This document shows, one piece after another, positions 34,620 through 40,278 of a DNA stretch of 40,278 nucleotides. Position 1 is the stretch's first letter. Every line of letters starts with the position of its first letter. Made by a program: the position numbers and the translations under genes. Origin of the DNA: Candidatus Cloacimonadota bacterium (lineage in GTDB: Bacteria; Cloacimonadota; Cloacimonadia; Cloacimonadales; Cloacimonadaceae); the NCBI GenBank assembly GCA_023228125.1, contig JALOBT010000023.1:1-40278 (forward strand), read 5' to 3'. The notes under the pieces are model-generated. The model had not been told where the DNA came from, searched no databases, and saw only the letters and a list, made by a program, of their open reading frames with translations.

Positions 34620-37072
34620 GTCTTCAGTTTCCCAGTACTTTTTTTGATCAGTTTGCTGATAATGCCATACACCTCATTTACATTCACTGGTTTGGCCAGG
34701 TACTCATCCATTCCAGCGGCCAGGAATCTTTCCTGATCCCCTAACAAAGCAGCCGCAGTGTAAGCCACAATCGGGGTATGACGGTTTTTGTGTGCTTCCA
34801 GATCGCGGATCTTTTGGGTGGCGGCGATCCCATCCATCACCGGCATCTGGATATCCATCAGGATCAGATCATAAGGCTTTTTGCCATGCATTATCAGTGC
34901 CTCAGAGCCGTTACCCGCAATATCCACGCTCAGCCCCCAGGTTTCCAATTGCCTTTGGGTAACCATCTGATTGACGGGCTCATCTTCCACCAGCAGGATT
35001 CTGCCGTCGATGAGTTTCCTGACCGGGAATTTTGTGTGTTCGGGCTCCGCAGCTTGTTCCGGCAATTCATTGTAAGTACTGAAAGGCAGGATAAAGAAGA
35101 AGCAACTGCCCTTGTCGGGCTCGCTTTCCACCCAGATAAAGCCATGCATGAGCTTCACCAAACGCTTTACTATCGCCAGTCCCAGTCCTGTGCCCTGGTA
35201 TTTTGAATTGAGGTAAGTCTCTCCTTGAGAGTAATTATCAAAGATCTCATTTTGCATCTTGGGATCAATGCCGATGCCGGTATCCGAGACTTTAAAGAGT
35301 ATGCTAATATCCGTTTCTGAGCGGGTATAAAGCTCTGCGCTCAAGAGTATCTGTCCATGTTCGGTGAATTTTAATGCGTTTTGTAAGAGGTTGATCAGGA
35401 TTTGCCTGAGCCTGAGCTGATCACCCTTGAGTACATCTGGTATGTCCTTTTGGATATGGGCTTTGATGATCAGATTTTCCTTGAATATCTGATTCTCAAA
35501 TTGTTTGATGAGGTCATTGATCAGATAGCGGGGATTAAAATCGCTGAGGATGAGGCCCATTTTGCCGGATTCGATCTTAGAAAAATCCAGGATATCGTTG
35601 ATAATCTTAAGTAAATTACGCGAAGAAGAATACATAATATCATAGATTTCCATCTGCTTGGGATCTGCATCCATCTGCATCAGCACCTGCAGAAAGCCGG
35701 TAATGCCATTGAGGGGCGTGCGAATTTCATGACTCATATTAGCCAGGAAATGGCTTTTGGCGGTGTTGGCAGCCTTTGCTTTTTCATGATCTTCCAAGAG
35801 CTGAAATTCTATCTTTTTCTGGTCTGTGATGTCAATGAGATATCCGTAAAAACATTTTTCCCCGCCTTCAGGATCTTTCATACACAGGTAATAATCCAAG
35901 ACCCAGCGTAATTCGCCATTTTTGGTAATGGCGCGATGATACATAAAGGAATCTTCACCAGCTTGCAGAGTGTCGCTTTCAGCAATCAGCCTCTCGCGGT
36001 CATCAATAAAAGTGCTTAGCATAAAATCGCCACCTTCTGCATAAAACTCCTGGGGAGTATAGCCCCACTGTCTGATGTTCTCAGAAATGAAATGCACCTT
36101 CATGGGGTGATGTGTCGCTTTGTACAGGATCACCGGACCCTTGTTAAAACTATCTTGCCAAGCCCTGAATTCCATGATTGATCTGTTTAATTCTGCTTCG
36201 GTTTCAGCAGATTTCGCTCTCATATTATCAAGCTGCTTTTTACGCTTTATATGCATCAGCACCAAGATGAAAAGCAGGATCAAAAGAGGAATGCCAGCAT
36301 ACGCTGCGCCTAAGATGATATGCCTGCTGGTCTTAAACTCTGGGTCTAATTGTGTAAACCATTTATTGTGTAGCTTTTCGAGTTCGCCCTGACTGTCTAA
36401 TTCCATCAAGGCTGTATCCACTTTTTTGATCAGTCCTTCATCCAGGGAAGCAAAACAGTATTCGCGTTGCTGTATTCTATGAGGCAAGGCTTTGATGTTG
36501 TTTAGTTTTTGATTCTGGATTATGTGCATACCCAACATATAATTTATCACGCAGGCATCAAAATCTCCATTCTCCAAAAGCCTGAGGGCAATCTCCGCAG
36601 AGGGCACCTTATTTAGCTCTCCTCTAAATTCCAACTGCCGCAGATATTCTTCCGCCACATCTTCCTGTTGAATCACCACAGAGCTATTTAGGATATCCAC
36701 TTCGTTTAAGATAGCGGAATCTTTACGGGTGAAGATAGCCCGCCAGGTGACCGTGTGTGCTCCGGAAAAATAGTATTCTTGCGCGCGCGTTGCCGAAAAA
36801 GCCATGCCCTGGATCAGATCGATAGTTCCGTCTGCCAACCAGGAGCGCACCAGTGCCCATTTACCCAAGCGAAATTCCGGCTCTACTCCCATCATCTTCG
36901 CTACAATGCGGCTAAGCTCTACATTGTAACCATCCGGCAAGCCAGCAGCATTGATATATTCATAAGGAGGGTAATCTGAATCTCCACCAATAATGATTTT
37001 GGCAGGTTTTGGCTCCTGCGCAAAAAGGGAAACACTCAGAAAAACCAACAATAAGTTAAGCCAATATTTCAT
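34616..37072 (-). CDS. Hybrid sensor histidine kinase with periplasmic solute-binding domain
   Basis: An 818-residue BvgS-like sensor. It has a signal peptide (1-18), a bacterial extracellular solute-binding domain family 3 (about 24-240; GGDSDYPPYEYINAAGLPDG), one membrane span (251-273), a PAS/PAC domain (about 305-425), HisKA with phospho-accepting His448 (NMSHEIRTPLNG), HATPase (N-box NLLQNALKF at 561-569; DTGIGI; GTGLGLAIVKRL) and a C-terminal receiver with Asp740 (LILMDIQMPVMDG). The fused receiver implies a relay through an Hpt protein or separate regulator, neither of which is in this window. The ligand is probably a small amino-acid-like molecule. Its start overlaps the broken photolyase gene by 17 bases. 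Confidence 0.93.
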   Translation of the reverse strand: MKYWLNLLLVFLSVSLFAQEPKPAKIIIGGDSDYPPYEYINAAGLPDGYNVELSRIVAKMMGVEPEFRLGKWALVRSWLADGTIDLIQGMAFSATRAQEYYFSGAHTVTWRAIFTRKDSAILNEVDILNSSVVIQQEDVAEEYLRQLEFRGELNKVPSAEIALRLLENGDFDACVINYMLGMHIIQNQKLNNIKALPHRIQQREYCFASLDEGLIKKVDTALMELDSQGELEKLHNKWFTQLDPEFKTSRHIILGAAYAGIPLLILLFILVLMHIKRKKQLDNMRAKSAETEAELNRSIMEFRAWQDSFNKGPVILYKATHHPMKVHFISENIRQWGYTPQEFYAEGGDFMLSTFIDDRERLIAESDTLQAGEDSFMYHRAITKNGELRWVLDYYLCMKDPEGGEKCFYGYLIDITDQKKIEFQLLEDHEKAKAANTAKSHFLANMSHEIRTPLNGITGFLQVLMQMDADPKQMEIYDIMYSSSRNLLKIINDILDFSKIESGKMGLILSDFNPRYLINDLIKQFENQIFKENLIIKAHIQKDIPDVLKGDQLRLRQILINLLQNALKFTEHGQILLSAELYTRSETDISILFKVSDTGIGIDPKMQNEIFDNYSQGETYLNSKYQGTGLGLAIVKRLVKLMHGFIWVESEPDKGSCFFFILPFSTYNELPEQAAEPEHTKFPVRKLIDGRILLVEDEPVNQMVTQRQLETWGLSVDIAGNGSEALIMHGKKPYDLILMDIQMPVMDGIAATQKIRDLEAHKNRHTPIVAYTAAALLGDQERFLAAGMDEYLAKPVNVNEVYGIISKLIKKSTGKLKT

Positions 37073-37778
37073 CTTTACCTCTGAGCAATTCTACCTTGGC
37101 AAGGTATGTATTCATGTCAAATTTCCTTTTTAAGCCATTGGCATTCATATAGCGAACCATCCCGTAAATTGGCCTTTGGGCCCAGGGGCGATCGTGCTTG
37201 CCAAAGCACCAGGCTACACCCGCATAGGCATTCACATCACGGCCATCCAATTCATATTTGTTGTTCAGATATAGCAAAATCTCAAAGGCCTCATCCACAG
37301 AAGGGCACCAGGCCAGCAGGCGTTTCCCCCAATACATGCGCATGTAACCATGCATCTTGCCTGTGGATAGCATTTGTTTCTGAGCGGCATTCCAATAAAT
37401 GTCATTTGTCTCGCCCTCTTCCAATCTGTCAAGCGAATACTGCTGCTCACGAGCATCCAAAAGGTGGTCATTTAGCGTCTTTCGTGCCCAGATCGGTAAG
37501 CATTGAGCAGAATCATAGAGCTGATTGTAAAAACAGAAATTCATGCTAAGCTCACGTCTTACAATGAGTTCTTCAGCATAATCCGCCAGGTTTAAGATCT
37601 TGCCGGATAGCCGTTTTTTATCGGCAATCAGTTGTGGCAAAGTATCCACAGGGACCTGCTCAGCCTCAAAGATTTTGTGAATGATCTCAAGTGCGGAAAT
37701 CTGCCCAAAATGCAAATAAGGACTCAGTTCACTTACAAAGTCCTTATCTGGATGACTGCGATACTGTGTATAGTTTGG
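37056..37778 (-). pseudogene. Class II photolyase, C-terminal half after an in-frame stop
   Basis: Directly after the TAA at 37781-37779 (minus-strand reading) the same frame continues with PNYTQYRSHPDKDFVSELSP and YLHFGQISA, then the class II CPD photolyase FAD domain: GKMHGYMRMYWGKRLLAW, ELDGRDVNAYAGVAWCFGKH and RPIYGMVRYMNANG. These conserved blocks are undamaged, so the break is recent or read through. A separate start for this half is doubtful; only a TTG at 37715 is suggested, without a ribosome site. The 3' end overlaps the sensor kinase start by 17 bases. On its own this half would lack the N-terminal domain. Confidence 0.85.
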
Positions 37779-38516
37779 TTATTTGTTTTTAATAAAGGAG
37801 TCTAACTTTTCTTGGGCTTGGACATAGCCGCCCGCAATAGAATGGATGATGCCCGGACTGGATTGAAGCCTGAGTTCGGTACGCACCCAATCCCAGAGTC
37901 TATCAAGATCTTGCAGATCGTCTGGATAGTGCGGGATGCCTTGCAAATCCAGGCTGTAGGCCGGGATATCATAAACGGCCGGAGCGGGATAGTCTAACCA
38001 AGCTGGCAGTTTTGAAACCAACTTTCTACGCAAAGTGGCAGCGGAATACTCTTCTTTGTCCGAAGCCTGATGCACGGGGACGGTGGCTTCACTATCCAGC
38101 TGAACTATATCTGTGTCAGACAGCAGCTCGTTGCCAAAAATCTCATCTCGCCAAGCCTTTTGCCAGTTCAGATAGCCATGATCAAGAACCACAAGCCGGG
38201 CTTTTTGCCCCAGTTTTGGGATCAGTTCTACCGGCTTTCCCAGTAGAATATGAAAGGGGATTTTCCTCTCTTTAAGCCCCAAGGCGATGTCTGGCAGGGC
38301 TTCGATCATGAAGCGGTAATGCCGGATATTAGCTTCGGGAATCTCGTCACTAAGGGTAAAGCAGACTGTTAGACCCAGCTTCATGCGCTGTGCTTCTGCC
38401 ATAGCGTAGTCCAAGGCTGGACTAATCTGAATGCGCTGGGCTTGCTGCATCCAATAAAGCACATAGCTGCCGCCAGGATTTGAGGCAACTTGTTGGCGGA
38501 CAATTCTCTCTTTCAT
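37779..38516 (-). pseudogene. Class II photolyase, N-terminal half ending at an in-frame stop
   Basis: The N-terminal domain of a class II (deoxyribodipyrimidine) photolyase, which repairs UV pyrimidine dimers with light through FAD: GGSYVLYWMQQAQRIQISPALDYAM, then LPDIALGLKERKIPF, ELLSDTDIVQLDSEATVPV and AGGYVQAQEKLDSFIKNK before the TAA. I chose ATG 38516, one base after the stop of the small upstream ORF; homology to the family starts there. An in-frame ATG at 38651 is possible, but the added residues do not look like photolyase. With readthrough the product would be about 486 residues, normal for the class. Confidence 0.85.
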
Positions 38517-38517
38517 T

Positions 38518-38697
38518 TCAGCTTGCTGGGCTGTCTTTAGGGACACTCTGGTGATAGTATCCCATATTTGCATCGGTGCTATAGGGGGCATACTGCTTTC
38601 CGAAAAAGCTATTGCCGCCGAGAGCGAACTTGGTTTTGCGCTTATAAGCATTAATTTTCATGTAGCGACACATGTTCAAAATCAGTTTTAATTTCAT
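38518..38697 (-). CDS. Small hypothetical protein (59 residues) coupled to photolyase
   Basis: Read on the minus strand, ATG at 38697 follows GAGG (38706-38703) with a 5-base gap, a good ribosome site. The 59-codon frame ends with TGA at 38520-38518 and the photolyase ATG begins one base later, a spacing typical of coupled genes. The product is basic at the start (AYKRKTKFA), with a Gly/Asn/Phe stretch GGNSFFGKQY and then tyrosines. It has no signal peptide or cysteine pairs that I recognise, and I do not know the family. It may be real, or the start of a longer frameshifted photolyase N-terminus; the photolyase frame overlaps its DNA. Confidence 0.5.
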   Translation of the reverse strand: MKLKLILNMCRYMKINAYKRKTKFALGGNSFFGKQYAPYSTDANMGYYHQSVPKDSPAS

Positions 38698-38715
38698 CTT
38701 TGCCTCATTATTCTA

Positions 38716-38743
38716 AAAATAGTAAAGAGCACTAATTTGTCAA
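38716..38743 (-). promoter_or_regulatory. Candidate promoter for the small ORF-photolyase unit
   Basis: Read on the minus strand: TTGACA (38743-38738), a 16-base spacer and TATTTT (38721-38716). The -35 box is perfect and the -10 weak. A start near 38709 would leave a very short leader before the GAGG site, which makes this candidate tentative. Confidence 0.35.
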
Positions 38744-38791
38744 GAGAAAGCCGCTCTTAATTTCAGCTATTTTTGAGAGCTTGTCTATATA

Positions 38792-38818
38792 TTTCCACAA
38801 AAGGTTGATTTGTGGAAA
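38792..38818 (-). terminator. Hairpin downstream of the radical SAM gene
   Basis: TTTCCACAAA (38792-38801), a 7-base loop, and TTTGTGGAAA (38809-38818) form a perfect 10-bp stem. Outer complementary stretches AGCTTG/CAAGCT and TTCAGCT/AGCTGAA (38762-38768 with 38823-38829) can extend it. It lies about 45 bases past the minus-strand radical SAM stop, without a clear T-run, so it is a possible terminator or a structured spacer. Confidence 0.45.
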
Positions 38819-38863
38819 AGCAAGCTGAATAAATACCATATTCCGCATTCAGATATAGACGCC

Positions 38864-39910
38864 TTATTGAGGGACTTCTGCGGTTCTATGCAGTGTCTTG
38901 TCCTTCTGCAAATACTGACGGATGGTGCCTAAATGCAGGTAGGACAAAGCCCGGGAGCTGATGGTATAACAGGTATTCCAACAACCTGGACACTGGGCAA
39001 ATTGTGCTTTGGCAGCTTTCCACTGGTCGCTGGCAAATATATCCTTGATTTCATCATGCAGCAAGTTCCCCAGGGATTCATGCAGGCAGGTATATATATC
39101 CCCATTTTCGTGCACAAAGAATTTGCTACCAAAAGTGGGTGATATCATGTATGGACACTGTTTTTGTTTTTGTTTCTGCCAGCCTTCAAAATACCAGAGC
39201 GGGGTTTTCAGGTGTTGTGCCTGCTGGATGAGAGGTAAAAGGCACAGCAGATCATCCTTGTTTTTTATCTTCATTTTGTCCTGCTCCCTGTGATTGTCTG
39301 AGCTATAACGATACACATCGATATTGAGATTCCAGTCCAAGGCCTTGATCCTCTGAATCACGTCAGGTATCTGATGCATATTGAGCTGAGATATCACCGC
39401 TGTGGCGGTGGGACGATGGGAATAAACACACTTGCTGCGGGCCTCATTGATTTTTAGCATCCCTCTTTCCACGATTTTTTGCACATCAGTGGCACCACGC
39501 AATTTATCTGCTATACCCGCGAAGCCATCATAAGAAGTATTGATTCCGATCTCGTATTTGCAGACTAAGTCTATCACTTTATCCTGCAGCTCTTCAGGGT
39601 AATACAGGTTTGTGAGCAAAGCAGTATTGGTAAATTCATATTTGGCCAGAAGCCGAAATATCTCCTCAAGCTGGGGGTGAATCGCCGGCTCACCTCCGGT
39701 TAAAGTGATTCTTTTGCTGCCGTGCTGCTTGAGTTTCTTCAGGATGGTTTCAAAATGCTGTAGATCAATGAAAGAGCCATCGGATTGGGCGGGAATGCTG
39801 CATTGCATACAACTTTGTGTGCAGGCAGCCGTAAGACGGATGGAGCAGAAGTACAAAGAAGGTATCCTCAGGACGAATTTCTTCAGGTGCCCCAGCTCTA
39901 TTGCTGCCAT
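38864..39910 (-). CDS. Radical SAM protein with C-terminal SPASM-like cysteines
   Basis: A radical SAM enzyme of about 348 residues. The SAM-binding 4Fe-4S motif is CTQSCMQC (Cys30, Cys34, Cys37 from this start), then LTGGEPAIHPQLEEI and later INTSYDGFAG. The C-terminal part holds extra cysteines (QKQCPYM, DIYTCLHES, CPGCWNTC) like a SPASM domain that binds auxiliary clusters, as in peptide-modifying or sulfatase-maturing enzymes. I favour the ATG at 39910, which has GAGG 5 bases upstream; an earlier ATG at 39982 adds 24 charged residues but has no ribosome site. No precursor-peptide gene is obvious nearby. The substrate is unknown. Confidence 0.88.
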   Translation of the reverse strand: MAAIELGHLKKFVLRIPSLYFCSIRLTAACTQSCMQCSIPAQSDGSFIDLQHFETILKKLKQHGSKRITLTGGEPAIHPQLEEIFRLLAKYEFTNTALLTNLYYPEELQDKVIDLVCKYEIGINTSYDGFAGIADKLRGATDVQKIVERGMLKINEARSKCVYSHRPTATAVISQLNMHQIPDVIQRIKALDWNLNIDVYRYSSDNHREQDKMKIKNKDDLLCLLPLIQQAQHLKTPLWYFEGWQKQKQKQCPYMISPTFGSKFFVHENGDIYTCLHESLGNLLHDEIKDIFASDQWKAAKAQFAQCPGCWNTCYTISSRALSYLHLGTIRQYLQKDKTLHRTAEVPQ

Positions 39911-39982
39911 CTTGGCCTCTTGTTCAGATTCATTGTTTGCTTCCTTTTCTTTTTGCATACGGTTTCTATTTCTTAAAACCAT

Positions 39983-40278
39983 TTTCTGTAGTGAGAGTTA
40001 TTTGTCAAGCTAAGCTCCAACCAGGAATCCCCCCATATTTTACGAAAGCCTGATTATGACCTGGTCTTGGCTTGTTATCTGAAATATCGTCCCTACAGCT
40101 GCTATCTAACTTGACTGAAAACACATTTTCGCTACGGACCCAAGAAATGCGTTGGAGTTTACATGAAAAACCAGCCGGGGATTTGACGTACTGTCCCTAT
40201 CAGGCGAATTTGCCTTGTTTAAAACAAGTGGTATGTTAGAGATTATTTTACAGTAATGTGAGGCCGAAGTAGTGTAAA
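39983..40278. other. Intergenic end of the window
   Basis: No gene is supported. It contains TTGACAAAT upstream of the radical SAM gene (minus strand, near 40008-40000), the second 34-bp dispersed repeat and a small palindrome CTTGTTTAAAACAAG at 40214-40228. Confidence 0.5.
40106..40139. repeat. 34-bp dispersed repeat, copy 2
   Basis: Identical over 34 bases to 18274-18307, in the same orientation, with the inner GAAAA-CACA-TTTTC hairpin. TTGGAGTT follows 12 bases later (40152-40159), as in copy 1 after 11 bases. Sequence beyond that is only loosely similar, with a shared CCGG-containing stretch. Confidence 0.9.

Noticed and set aside
39992..40007. TGACAAATAACTCTCA (minus strand) resembling the 4620-4809 array consensus at 13 of 16 positions
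   Set aside because: It lies upstream of the radical SAM gene and includes a -35-like TTGACA. One degenerate site is not enough to claim a shared operator.

Overview
The window reads as a chromosomal segment of a Gram-negative bacterium of the FCB group, most likely a Cloacimonadota (Cloacimonetes)-like organism. The evidence is secreted proteins with C-terminal type-9-style sorting tails, a periplasmic tricorn-type protease, FapA and FtsH/HslVU, Shine-Dalgarno starts, and very dense gene packing with ATGA/TAATG overlaps. The phylum is an inference; no marker rRNA gene is present.

Layout. (1) 7-4659: a large, AT-rich, defence-like protein joining a GHKL (sacsin/HSP90-type) ATPase to an SF1 helicase. 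Its start may lie outside the window. Its 3' end runs into an array of about 16-bp TGACA...TGTCA sites (4620-4809) that looks like an operator cluster or an IS21-type transposon end. (2) 4949-13747: a plus-strand operon of overlapping genes: an AAA-TPR-GAF-sigma54 regulator, a DinG-like exonuclease-helicase, MurB and a lone ABC permease, closed by a terminator shared with the converging gene. (3) 13835-20312: secreted proteins. Two carry T9SS-type tails and a glycoside-hydrolase-like protein lies between them. They are followed by a disrupted about 1-kb stretch with a truncated pRiA4b ORF-3-like gene, a 73-bp near-perfect inverted repeat and a 34-bp repeat that recurs at the right edge of the window.

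(4) 20517-33964: ten nearly contiguous plus-strand genes, tilS-hpt-ftsH-hslV-hslU-MFS-pgeF-fapA-tricorn protease-TPR, nine of whose junctions overlap or lie within 13 bases. This unit combines tRNA modification, purine salvage and three proteolytic machines. (5) 33981-38697: minus-strand unit of a small ORF, a class II photolyase broken by one in-frame TAA, a periplasmic-sensor hybrid histidine kinase and uridine kinase. (6) 38864-39910: a radical SAM/SPASM protein on the minus strand, followed by the second copy of the 34-bp repeat.

The most interesting items are the GHKL-helicase protein with its 3' repeat array, the dispersed 34-bp element, the 73-bp palindrome, the photolyase with a single in-frame stop preceded by an unrecognised coupled small ORF, and the FtsH with an extra N-terminal membrane module. 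I found no CRISPR array, rRNA or tRNA by reading.
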